Assembly: GCF_037975245.1 (NCBI RefSeq)
Contig: NC_092580.1
Location: forward strand, 29,787,501-29,851,500
DNA: 64,000 bases
Origin: Apostichopus japonicus
Taxonomy: Eukaryota > Echinodermata > Holothuroidea > Aspidochirotida > Stichopodidae
Reading direction: 5' to 3'
In this document: positions 13,592-26,400 of the stretch, one piece after another
Numbering within the stretch: the stretch's first letter is position 1
Layout of the letters: every line of letters starts with the position of its first letter
Program-made: the position numbers and the translations under genes
Notes under the pieces: generated by a model
Told to the model about the DNA's origin: nothing
Seen by the model: the letters and a program-made list of their open reading frames with translations, nothing else
Database searches by the model: none

Positions 13592-13967
13592 CAGGGGCGC
13601 AACCATGTATACTTGTTGGGGGGGGGGCTTAAGCCCCCTCCCAGAATAGAATCATTGACACTCAATCCACCTCCACCCACTGAGTAAACAGAATATTACA
13701 CAAAAAATGCTATTACGTATAGTACATAAATATATATAACATATATTACGGTATAACCTATGCCGTGTACAACCTAAACAGTAGAAAATTCATATACATT
13801 GTGTCAAACGTCGCAAAATATAGCACCATTTTGCATGGAACCACGCTCCATTTCACCAAAACTCATCAAAGGGGAGCGGTGCCCCTCCCCTGAACGAAAT
13901 AACATCGCAGCCACCCCTGCATGCCCCCCCCCCCTACTTCCAGTATAGAATGGGGTTTGCGCCTCTG
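13592..13967. mobile_element. Probable MITE, family G
   Basis: A segment of 376 bp with ends CAGGGGCGCAACC and GGTTTGCGCCTCTG, which are near inverted complements. Its G/C-rich subterminal tracts are like those of families A and B. The flanking octamers (GTTCATTT and GTCAAATC) do not match, so the boundaries rest on the terminal repeats only. The interior shares the block AATATAGCACCATTTTGCAT with other elements in the window. Confidence 0.6.
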
Positions 13968-14376
13968 GTCAAATCAAAAGCTAAAACAATGATATCAAAC
14001 GGAAGTATAAACAAAACACCATTCTGGTTATGAGTGTCGGTTGATCAAGGCACACTCATAGTAGATTCGGCCAAATTTGAATTTGGTCAAACGTATACCG
14101 GTACGCCGTTAAAACATGGCTCAAAATATTGTTTTGCTTCTTAACTGTCAAAAATTTATTTCAAAACATCCCTACTCTTGACTTCTATGTATATTGACTG
14201 TTCATTCACTGGACGGCCTGCTAAGTTTGATTTTGGTAAGTTTCTCTTAATTTCTTGATGTTAAACACTCGATACTAAAAATGTCATAACATTGAACTTG
14301 ACGTGCATTAGTTTGGCTGGTCAAGTTTCATTTCTATTTATAATGTAAAAGGGGAATGTTTTAGGGTTTCCAAGTC

Positions 14377-14672
14377 CAGGCACGTAGCCAGGAATTTGCC
14401 AAGGGAGGGGCGAACCTGTAGGCAAACTATCAGAGCCGTAGATTCTCCATTGAAACAATCTAAGCGTAGTGCGACCATGTGTTGGTGCTACGCGTACAAG
14501 AAAATTTTGGCTGAAAATGCCTCCCAGATCCCTGTAAATGGCACTTCCCAGGCCTTGTAAGTTGCACCTAAGCTTGAAATTACTAGCGATATCATAAAAA
14601 TATTTTAAAAAATGCTCAAGGGGGGGGGGGCGGTCGCCCCCTTCGCCTCCCCCCCCCATGGCTATGCGCCTG
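14377..14672. mobile_element. hAT-like MITE, family A copy 2
   Basis: A 296-bp element starting CAGGCACGTAGCCA and ending TGGCTATGCGCCTG, in the opposite orientation to copy 1 and the same as copy 3. Flanks are TCCAAGTC (14369-14376) and TCCAATTC (14673-14680), a 7/8 match to an 8-bp target duplication. The sequence beyond the right end (TTTTAAATGTGATTAATATT) also occurs inside copy 1. Confidence 0.85.
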
Positions 14673-16069
14673 TCCAATTCCCTTTTAAATGTGATTAATA
14701 TTGGTATGTGAACAAAATTTGTCTGCATAAGACGAAATGCCGATAACACCCATTTGAAACTATACTGTACTTTCATGTTCTGCTTCAAAGCACTTGTACT
14801 AACAGTATGAGCAGTACGAGAGTCCTGTTTCTATTGGATAAAGGTTATATGAACTGTTCGTAATGTCAATACGAGTGTGCTTTTGAAGAGTGACATGACA
14901 CTTTGCCATCAAATCTAATGGATTATAGATTAACTTAAAAAACCATAATAAAAACTAGGTCATTATTTTGTTTTATATTTTGGTCAGGGTCAGAAATCTT
15001 CTTTTTTTTGTAATACTCGAAACAGTAATCGTTACGTTCATTGTTGACCAAATCAAGGTTATAAGTCAAGGTAATAATCATATTAGTCCATCTAGTACTG
15101 TAATGTTACAAGTGATATGCCTCGTTTCTTGCCATTAGTCCCCCCCCCCCACCCCCTGCCCTATACAGTATACAGTTCACAATGCGATTCCGCATATAGA
15201 CCTATGCTGGTCATACATTGTAGATCTCTCATTAACCTCTTTAACTATAGGATCAGTTTCAACATATAGTCCCTTTCGAAGTGAAACTGTACAGAGATGT
15301 GCGCAGGATTTCAAAGGTGAATGGGGAGGGGGTAAACTCCAAATTTTCTCCGACTGATTTAGGTATAGGAACATAACTTTTATTGATGGGGGTTGGCGGA
15401 TACAAACAAATTACGAGTGAGGGGTGTGATTGTGAGGTCGATGAATACAACATTCATGCAGGAGGGGGGGGGGGGGTCTATCTCCGGCAAAAAGTGTATA
15501 GGTCAAATTGTGCTCTCTGAGGCATAGGATGAGACTAGAAGTTAGGTCCAAACGCAAGATTGTGCTAATAAATCACTCTGTACTAATAATAATCCTATAT
15601 GGGCAATGCAAAACGGATAGTTCGTAATAAACCTATATAAACGCATTCATGGTCGGTCAATATTCCTCTGGAAGAGATGTACGTATATACTATTTTATGA
15701 AGCAACTTAGGTAATGCGCATTTACTTTAACGATGAAACGTTCACACAAGTAGATTTGCGGTAGTATAGGACCTACCGTAAAGCGAAACCAAATTCAAGT
15801 TTATTTAATTCAATTCCACCAACACAAAAGACAGTAAAACTACGGTGAATATTGATACAATATAACCGCATTTTATTATCAAGACCCAATACATTGTTCA
15901 TGACTTACAAGAAATGCAATATGCATCTTGTAACACCCAAGGTATATAAGGCCGGGGGGGGGGGGGCACGGTGACGCATTATAAATGAATTTGGATTTCA
16001 TTTAACGTTTATAGGCAGGATTGCATCTTACCGTTGTAAATGGGCGCACACTATAGTGTCAATCTCTGT

Positions 16070-16440
16070 TCCATTTACACAAGTTTAGTGTAGTTTAGTT
16101 TAGTAGAAGAAAGCAAGGACCAGGAAGTCCCCATCAAGGCTTTGTAACTTGTGGAGTTTAAGACAATGACCTCTGGTACAACTACTATTAGCAAACATGA
16201 AAAAGTCAGTGAAGGATAAATTGTCAAAACCATACAATCTTGAAAACCTGAATCAAAGTCACCACGTAACTTCCTAAGCTCCAGTGTTGTGAAATTCAGC
16301 AGCTGTAACCGCCTATAATAAGGACCACCCTTTAAGGAACTAATCATCATATAGTAGCCCTCCTCTGGGCTTTATCGTGTACTTCCTTATCCTTAGCAAA
16401 ATATGGGTTCCACAACGCCAGACAATGGTATGAATATTTT
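16070..16440 (-). pseudogene. CR1/L2-type LINE reverse transcriptase 3' remnant
   Basis: On the minus strand, translation gives pieces of the C-terminal part of a non-LTR retrotransposon ORF2: LWNPYFAKDKEVHDKAQRRAT, then YYRRLQLLNFTTLELRKLRGD. A frameshift follows, then LIQVFKIVWF, a stop, and a segment containing SCTRGHCLKL. This order is typical of the region after the reverse transcriptase domain in CR1/L2-like LINEs. Several stops and at least one frameshift show it is dead. No 5' part of the element is visible. Confidence 0.75.
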
Positions 16441-16598
16441 TAAAGTTCCTCTCCGTTTTGTAATTACCTAGCTTAGATCTTTCCCCTTGCTTTGTTTAGA
16501 CTCATTGCTTTACGCATGTTCAATATACGTAACAAAGGTTAGTCAAGAAGAACTAAACCTTATCACTGATTAATCTCAACGGGTTGTCTGTGCGTGTA

Positions 16599-16683
16599 TA
16601 TATATATATATATATCTACATATATACATATAATAGAAATCGTAGTGTATATATATATATATATATATATAGATATGTATATA

Positions 16684-16745
<62 letters not shown>
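16599..16745. repeat. (TA)n microsatellite, interrupted
   Basis: TA/TATG dinucleotide-rich array. The pure section at 16690-16745 follows an interrupted section. Frames through it read as YIYIYI and are not genes. Confidence 0.95.
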
Positions 16746-16748
<3 letters not shown>

Positions 16749-17413
16749 CACAGTTGCAGGAAGGGTATGTATTTATTATCAACAATCTGCTACTATTTCC
16801 GTTTACAGTATACCGATGTGTGTGTACGTTGTAACCAACGACACAGGAAATACCTGGGCAATAGTTCAAGAGGAACGTGTTGTAAAATTTCGTGTCTGTA
16901 TCAATATGAAGTTATGGCTTTTTTTAACATTGAACCTTGTACCATGGACTTCACATGGTATAAGTTCCATTTGCTCTTCTACCCGATAGGGTTGTGAAGT
17001 CAGATTCTATAGAGGCAAGTTTAGGTGGGGTATAAGTAAGTCAGTAAGTGAATATTTTGAAGAAAAGTATTGTTCTTTCGGGAAATCCTGGATCAGCTAC
17101 TGATTATAGAAGAAATTCATTTTTACGGCAAGCATCAGCTCTTAATGCTTTTACTCCAATGACGATGATAATTTTTGTTGGGGGGGGGGGGGTGCTGCAA
17201 CCCGGGTCAAATAGGGGTATGGGAAGATATAGAGGGGATCAAGGAAATTATGATATAAAGAATAGCGTCTTCTCGTTTTCATAATTGTGTGTGTGTGTGT
17301 GTGGGGAGGGGGGGGGGTGATCACGACTGGAGACATCCTTTTTCGTTGCAACTTATTTCGACTGCATAAGGGCATTTTCTCCCTTTAATTCTTTCAGAGA
17401 GCATCACGTCAGA

Positions 17414-20400
17414 ATGGGTAAACGAGTTCTGATCAAAGAGGGCTTCCTAGTGAAGAAGGTTTGTATTATAGCCATGATTCCATAAGATATTAACGCATAA
17501 TGTTGTCATTTTCGAACCTCTCTGGAAGTTTAGAAAGACGACATGCACTAATAAAACCTTCGACTGATGATTCAAGACTCTTTTTTTTTTAAATGGAAAA
17601 GCCAACATGCTATTTACTTAAAGGTAACACTACAAAGTTTCCCAAACTTGACACATTTTTCCAACATTTCTTCGACAGGTAGTTTAAAATATCTATTTGC
17701 ATTGACGTATTTTAACATTGAAGTACCTTTCAGAATTGATATATACTTTCAGAATCTATTTCAAATCTATTTCATAAACATACTGATAAACAGAATATCC
17801 CGCCTGGAGATCATAATTTAGATGTAAGGGTCAATACAATGTCACCTCAAGTGCTTACAGAGTATAAATGGTCAATCAATAGGCTCTTCAAATGATACCA
17901 AAACAATCAGGTAAAAAATGTTATTACATATGCTACGTCGTTTATACTCTTTGCATGCGAGAGTGAAACTGCATATCAGCATTTTAAAAGAGATAATGAC
18001 ATGGGTTCTTGACATTGATTACCTTTGGTGACAACTTTTGTTTCCAGTACCATGAAAGAAGAAAACAAGAAATAATATTACTCGATAGTTGTAAATGACT
18101 GTTATTCTTATTAAATCCTTCGAGAGTTAAAAAGGCTGATAAAATGCATATTTACTTACTCTATTTGCGTAGTTATGATTGCTTAGAGCTATATTTTCTA
18201 TTTCTTTAACTATATTATTTTTATAGGAGAGCTTCATAAACTTCTCTTCTCACTTACATGTCTCTACCCACCTTCTACACTCTCACCTGTTGTGTACCGT
18301 CGATCGTTCTTCAGTAAATTCCATTGACATTTCTGCATTTGTCTTTTAGAAATCGTATACTCTCTAGTGCTTCGTGTATCTGTCTCTTCACGATTGTTGT
18401 ACATTGTCTACTGTATAGGCTACTCTAGTATACTCTACTTAGTACCTTCATCGTTCTGACTTCATTTCATTGAAATAACAACACTATTCTCAAGTATATA
18501 TGCAAAATCTCCCAAACGGAGCAAGATTTTGAATTTGTGTCCCCACATTTTTTAGTAACTGGCAAAATTACCTGTTGTTTGCAACTGTAGAAGGTGTGTG
18601 TGGGGGGGGGGGGGGGTGAGGGGATTTAGATACATCATAGCATTTTACCGTTTTACAGTATTTGCTTGTGATTGAACCTTGTAAAAGCGCTATGTGTAAT
18701 GTTTAATACTAGCATACAAGCAGCTGCTTGAAATGAACAGAATTTCATACATCTTACAACTGACTTATTTCTCTGTATAGGGTCATGTGCGAACAAACTG
18801 GAGAACACGTTGGTTTGCGCTCTATGACGATGTCCTTCTCTACTACAAGAAGAAAGGAGACAAGTTAGCCGCAGGTGCAGTACCACTGAAAGGCTGCTCA
18901 GTTCTATCACCTTGTCCAATGTACCAAAAGAAAAAAGTAAGTACAGCCTGTTAACAGTTAAAGCTGCAATGGATTCTTAATTAGCCCATAAAGATGATCT
19001 GTCGCAACCTATGTGGCCTGCTAAGTCATCATGTAAGGCCTGTAATGGATGTCCTATTCAGCCTGGTCAGAATGGCAATTAAATTGCCAACAGGTTAGGC
19101 CAATTAACCTTTGCAGCCTACCAGGCCATCATATGTAGCCAAACAGGCCATCCCATCCCGATTGCCAGGCCATCCCATCACGCCTGCCAAGCCATCCTTC
19201 ATGGCCTATTACTTGTTAGGCCATCCTATGTAACCTACCATGCCATCCTATGTGATCTACCATGCCATCCTATGTTGCCCTGGATAACCTATGTAGCCTA
19301 CCAGGTCATCCTATGTAGCCTACCCAGGCTATCCTATGTAACCTACCATGTCATCCTATGTAGCGCCTACCCAGGCCATCCTATGTAACCTACCAGGCCA
19401 TCCTATGTTGCCTATCCGGCCATCCTATATAGCCTATGCAGGCCATCCAATGTAACTTACCATGCCATCCTGTTGCCTACCAGGCCATCCTATGTAGCCT
19501 TTACCCAGGGCCATTCTATGTAACCTACCAGGCCATCCTATGTTGCCTACCAGGCCATCCTATATAGCCTACCCAGGCAATCCAATGTAACCTACCATGC
19601 CATCCTGTTGCCAACCAGGCCATCCTATATAGGCTACGAAGGCCATCCTAAGTAACCTACCATGCCATCCTGTTGCCTACCAGGCTGTCCTATGTTGCCT
19701 AACAGGCCATCCTATGTAACCTACCAGGCCATCCTATAATTGCCTACCGGGCCATCCTATATAGCCTACCCAGGCCATCCTGTGTAACCTACCATGCCAC
19801 CCTGTTGCCTACCAGGCTGTCCTATGTTGCCTAACAGGCCATCCTTTATGGCCTTCATGGACATCTTACATTCTGTGATTATAATTTATTCATATTCAAG
19901 AGTGCAAGTAGAAGTCAGAAATATACAGTGCACTCAAATGTGGCATGCAGTATATACAGAAACAACACACTTATCTGGCTACTTAAGCTTAAACCTAAAA
20001 TGACACCTTATTTAATTCAGTATATATATTCTTGTATAATATCATACACATTAATTAGCAATCACTCTTATTTGAACTTGCAATTTAGTGCAGTGTTCCG
20101 ACTTGCAGTCAACTGTTTAATAAAAAAAATCAATACAGTTCTTGCTGAACTGTTTACAGATCATCCTAAAAAGAAGTCACTTGATGAGCTTCTTGGGAAG
20201 GGTCGAAAAAACAGGGTTGGGAGGAGGAGGGAAAATTGCCCACCTTTCTATCATGAGAGTACCCATACATGTGTCTGCCTGGTCTTTAGTTGGCATAAAT
20301 AAACCCCTGTTTGTCATGCAAAACGGAGTACACCACAACAACATTGATCAGTTCACCCATGATAGGACAACTTTTAACTATTATATAGTCGTGATGATGG

Positions 20401-23400
20401 CTGCCAAGGCCAGTCCCTGCTCGGTACAGGGACAGTACAACCACAGACATGACTACTAACAGTGCTTCGATCTATTTACCTGTCTCCGCAACACTACAGC
20501 ACTCTTTCTACATGCAGGTATAATATTACAATTATATGTTGTTTGGGAGTGTATTTTCATGAATAACTACTGTGACCAATGGCAGTGAACAGATAATAGC
20601 TAAATATAGCATATAGCTTTTATATTGTATAACAAATGAGACATAAGGGGAGACTGGAAGCCCTAATTTTGGCTCTTACACTAGTATACCAGAAGAATTA
20701 TAAATCACTACGCCACACTGCGTGGAAGTGATGCTCAAGGTTTCCAGTATCTTGAGAGTAACATGTGAGAAGTCGATAATGCTAGACTCACAAAAAAAGA
20801 AAATATAGATTATATAATGCTAGACTTTCAATTCACCTAACAGAATTTCTAATTGACAATGTGTAATTCAATAATCAATATGGAAATATAGCAACAATTT
20901 TCAATCCATATTTTCAAAGACTTAGTAAACAAAAGCGCATGGTAACCACATGGAGTCACTGCTCCTTCTAATCCTCAATGAAAACTGTGGGGAAAACAAA
21001 AGGTTGTAACACGTAATCAAGTTACTTTCTGAATCAGCAACTTATATGACCACTTACAGGTCTTAATGTCCAGCAAATCGATACTAAATTTAGCCAACCG
21101 GCTAAGCAAATTACATTCAACTTGAAACTAATTGCCAAGAAATGAAACTATGATAATTTATGACCTTTTTTTGCTTTGTGAAAGTTACACGATACATCAA
21201 AACGTTGAAATGTTCATGAATTAACGACGCCTGTTTGTCAATGCTATTTTTTAAAAGCTTTTGTTCCCCATTCACTAGAAATAATGATTAACATTTGTTG
21301 ATAATTGCTGTTTAATTGACAAATGAAACCGAATAAACATGGCAACGAAAAAGACACAGAAATAATTCAGCTTTGTCAGAAGTAACCATGGCAAAATATT
21401 TTCATTATTTACATCTACTTGTGAAGTGTTCACCTACAACCTGACATTGTTCCCTCCAATCCCCCCCCCCCCCTTCTCTCTCTCCATAAGAGCAAAATGG
21501 GCATGTATGTTGTGATGATTTTTAAGATTTTTCTGCGTGATAAATGATTCATTCAGTTCATTCAAATCAGTGGGGTGTATATTTATGGATATTGCTGTAT
21601 TTACTTGTGAGGTCGCAAGATACTTACATAAAATACTATACTTTTGGAGATTGCCAGATGTTTGTTATTTAATGAGAGCTAGCAGGTAGGTCACAATATA
21701 TGCTTACATTTGACCTCTAGACCTTTCTCAGGTTATAAGCAAACAAGCTTGGTATCATCTTATTGTTTATATTCTGAATGTGACTGGTTTCCAAGGTAAC
21801 TTTTGAAGGGACGATTCTTCAAAAAAGATGGCAGAAAAGAGATACAGAGAGCGAAAGCGGAAAAAATCTTGGAATAGAATTAAATTTCAAAATGATAAAA
21901 GAACAATTTACTGTAAAGTTTTATTCCCGTAAAAGTACACCTGCATAAAGTAAATATGAATTTGTTGAATTATGCTTTGTTTGATAAGTAAACCATTATT
22001 TGCTTTAATCAGTAAAATTGCCCACCATCTAATTATGATAATTTTTACTAATCACAGAAGGGATAAGAATCAGAAAAGGTTCTTTTTCCCTCTTCTGCTA
22101 TCCTTAAAATCCTCAACAGTAGAACTATAGTAAGTGAATTTAACTACGTCTACATTCCAAATTTATGTCTATGTTATATTTTTCATTAAGTTTACATCAA
22201 TTCTCGGTAGATACGTTTTTAATGTATTCAAAAAAACTTTCCAATCCTCCAATCCAGTTTAACTTTGATATATAATCAGACGTTTAGCTGTGTACCTTGA
22301 AATTTCTAAGAGGTTTTAAATTGATCAAAATTAGGCTCTTCTTTAAAAAACAAGGGGAAAAACAGGTTTCTTGTATGTTAGAACTACCAGTTCGTGCTTT
22401 CGTGATGTACAACAATGAGGATATTGAAAATAGTCATGTTTACGTTCTGATACAAATCAGCTAATCGTTTCATAATTTTGTTTTGCTTTTGCAGTCTGTT
22501 TTCCAGGTTTCGAGCAGAATTAGCCATGAATTACTGATTCAGGCGCACAGTGATGCAGAAAGAGACGAGTGGGCCCAGGCTATAGGTGACGCTATCAAGG
22601 CCTGCGACAGACTGAAGGAACAGCAAAGCAGTCATACTGGAGTGGACTTGAAGTAAGTAAAATATGAGATGATTAGGTTTTTTTTTGGAACATACTGTTG
22701 ATTTCGAATATTCAGCATGTTTACTCCAGAGTGGAGTGAAACGTATGTCAGAAAATATGTAAAATTTAGAGATGAGGTGCATTTTCAAAACAAACGGAGA
22801 GAATTCTCACCAGGTAAGCCACAGAAGGAATAAGCACTTCAGGTTCAGTCCATTTCATTTATGAAAACTTAAAAGAAAACAAGAAAAAGAAAAAAAAGTA
22901 TTTTCAATCGAACAAGACGTAATAGTTGGAAAACTTTATCCAACAAATAGAATGTCCACGACTGGAAGCCTACCCAACTTCCATACATAAAGCAAATTTA
23001 TGATTTCCCCTCCGCCTCTCCCCTCCTGCCCTAATCCCTAATGTACACCTAATGTCTCTACACAGCATTGAAGATAAACAGAATTCCACCTGGAAGTAGT
23101 ATTCCATGTGTAAGGTACTTTCGACATCACAGGGTAGGAAAGAGAGTATATGTGTAAGTCACTGGGACTTCTGAAGAAGGGTATCTAATTAAGTCTAGTT
23201 ATGTCAGAAAAAAAAATGCAGAGGAAGACATGTGTGCTTGATGGAAGATGTGATAATGATGATGAGAAAGTTATGATCCAAGCAAAAAATGGAACATAAG
23301 ATTTTATGCATTATTTCTGAAGCACACCCTAACTGTCCCTCATCACGTCCCACTGCCTACCATTAACTCTCTCGCTAATTCCCTCTTTCCATTCCCATCC

Positions 23401-26400
23401 TGCCTCGCCCACCGTCTACCATTCCATCTTACCACCCTACCACAGCCCCTTATACCACAGCCCCCTATACCACAGCCCCCTACCACAGCCCCCTACCACA
23501 TCCCCCTACACTTCCCTCTTCTCTTACCCTTCTATGTCCATGTAGTTCACTGAACCATCTTGTCAGTACTGTAATATAATTTTCATTATGAGTCTATATC
23601 ATACATCAAATTAATGGCCCAAACATTAGTTTTAACAAGATTAAACTCCGGTTTACCTATATATATACATGCTTTCTTGTTACAGCATAATTTGGCAAAA
23701 CATCATTAAACTCAAGTCAGGAACTTGATAACTTACTTCCTTGTTTGGATTCATTTTCTGGCTTAAGGATTTGTTTACACCTATTTACTATGCAATACCA
23801 TAGTATAGACGTGAGCATAACAAGACAAATTATTTCCGTAGGGAAAGATTTCCGTGAAATTCATATTGTTTATGGTTTTGCAGTTATGTTTTGTTTTTCC
23901 TTAGTTATGCATAAAATTAAGTCTGAAAAGATTTCAAACAACCGAATAAGTTACAACTTAAAAACATTATTATGTTACAATATTTAATATCTGTGAAGGT
24001 TGACTTTCATTTTTTATAAGAAGTCAAATGCTAAATGTAATTAATTTAATTATAAACAAAAAGATCCAATTAACCCCTCAAATTGAAAGGTCATCAAATT
24101 TTCTCCCAAATGTGCAACAAAGTCAACTAATGGTCAATATAAAATATCTTTAGTAAGTCATGACATCTCACGATATCAAAATAAAATATTGAATAAACCA
24201 TTTATATATGGTTCTGAGAGTAAATTATCCCAGGGGGAATGAACCGACTGAAGAACTGTTGAAAGTGCAATATTTATTTCTATTAAGTTAATATTCTTGT
24301 ATTGCTTTTGCTGCAGAAGAGGTTTGGATATAAAGGGGGGAGGACAGGAGAGTGTGGGGGGGGGCTGGGTAAAGCTTGTTAAGTATCGTTTCTGCAAGGC
24401 CTCCTCTATGTTTTTGCAATAGTAACCATGGCTATAATGGCATCCATCTTGTTACTTAAGTATTTGTAATATATCAATAAATTATTTTTTCTTAAGTCAT
24501 AACATGACTTGTGATAACAACCTAAAAGTTCAGATAAATTATTTACGTCGTTTTTTCCCAACATGGGGATAAACTGGGGGGTAATGAGCCTATTTGTCTG
24601 GGGGGAGGTGTGAGAGGGAGGGGAATTGGAGGGAATTGGAGGGGAATTGTACTGCTACTGAAAGAAAACAGTTATTGCAGCAACTGAAGGTAACTTCATT
24701 GATTTAAGCCTGTTTGTATTTTGCTGTGTAAAATAAGGAATAAACTGCAAATTGGGAGATGTCTTCTGGTGATTCGGTTTATTTTGCTCCAATCACTATG
24801 TATCATTGTGTAATGCAACGTAGTGTATGAGAACCTACAATACAAATATGTACGGATCACTAACAACCAGAACAAGAAACAAAGACGAACCGTTTATTTT
24901 TCCAATTGTGTTCCATCACCGTATTACAGAGGTAAGATATAGGAGGATAAAGGGGCAGGAAGGAGATGGCACTTGGGGTAGCAGTTATGAAAGGTTGGCA
25001 ACCACTGATTTATTCTGGTTGTATTGTTTGTTTCTACAGGTACCTCTCATTATCCTACCTCTTAAAGCATCTAATTAAGTGTCTAATACTGTCTGTATTT
25101 ACTGTGTGTATTTTTGTCCCTTCTGTTACTGTTACTTAATTGTCATTTAGCCTTGAAGAAGATCCTGCTAGGATCGAAATGTCAGGCCAACTTACTTTTA
25201 CACATTCTCCTACACAGGCTCTCTAGTGGATAAGCAGTTTGTTAACAGTTTTATTTTATTTTGTCTAATACTTTGACTAAAAAAAAATTAGACAAACAAA
25301 AAAAACCAAATTGGAACAATATGTCATCTCTGATTCTGTTTTCCTTTCTTTTCTCCCCCAGTGAATTGATTACTGCCCTCCAAGATCAAGGTGCGGGTAT
25401 CAAGCTCAAAGAAAAAACCGTAAACAATGTTTTGTACACAAATTGTTTCTCTGGTAAGTGGTCAGTCCTAAGCATGTGAGTATGTGTCCATATTGCACAG
25501 CATAACTGTACACAGCTAAATACATAACAAAAAATAATAATCGGTTTTTGATTTGCAAGAGATGAAAAGTGTGTTGTCTCTAAGGTGCTATTTGGAAATG
25601 TTGAAGTTGTTGTCATGACAGTTTCAACCTAATTGATAAACAGGAAAGAACTTCAGTCCATAACTTTCCAGATACTTTTTTATAGTGACCTTAATAAGTA
25701 ACCTCTCAGAGAACTTTCTTATTCTTTGGCCATAACATATAGCATGACATGTGAGTAATGTATTAGGGGGCAATATCTTTGAAGTAAGAAAAATTAAACT
25801 CCATTTCGAAAAATCCTATGTCTTTTATTTTCTGACCTGGTATTCAAATTTGAGTCCCAGATGAGGGTTTACTTGACCATAGCATATCAAATTTGAGCAA
25901 TGTCTGAAGTGAAGTGTATTTGTGAAATAAGAAATAGTTAAAAACCATTTCAAATAATCCTAGATCTATCTCTTACTGACCTGACATACACATTTAACTC
26001 CCAGATGATATTTAATTGAATTGATTTCAAACCAGCTTGTAGCATGTGTTTCCCCAGACATTTCTTTGATTTTGAAAAAGATTTATTTTGAAATAATTTG
26101 AAGAAAAAAAAAAAGCGTTCAGATATTTGTGTAATACTACTGTGGAAAACCGTTTAAGGTATTTCAATAGTATCAAACATCTTGATGGTGATTCAGCCAT
26201 CTAGATACTCCAGTCTGAATACAGAGAGGCAGTCATTCCAATCTTACAAGTTATATGGCATATAATAAGTAAACGAATAACAGAAAACTGGATGCAACAA
26301 TTTTTAGACAATGGAAAAGCGCAAAGAAGCTCACATGGCTAGAACAGGATTTGACCCCATGACCTCTGGATCACATGCCCAGAGCTCTACCAACTGAGCT

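Noticed and set aside
16563-16997. Overlapping frames with YIYIYI repeats
   Set aside because: They read through a TA microsatellite and have no recognisable flanking domain.
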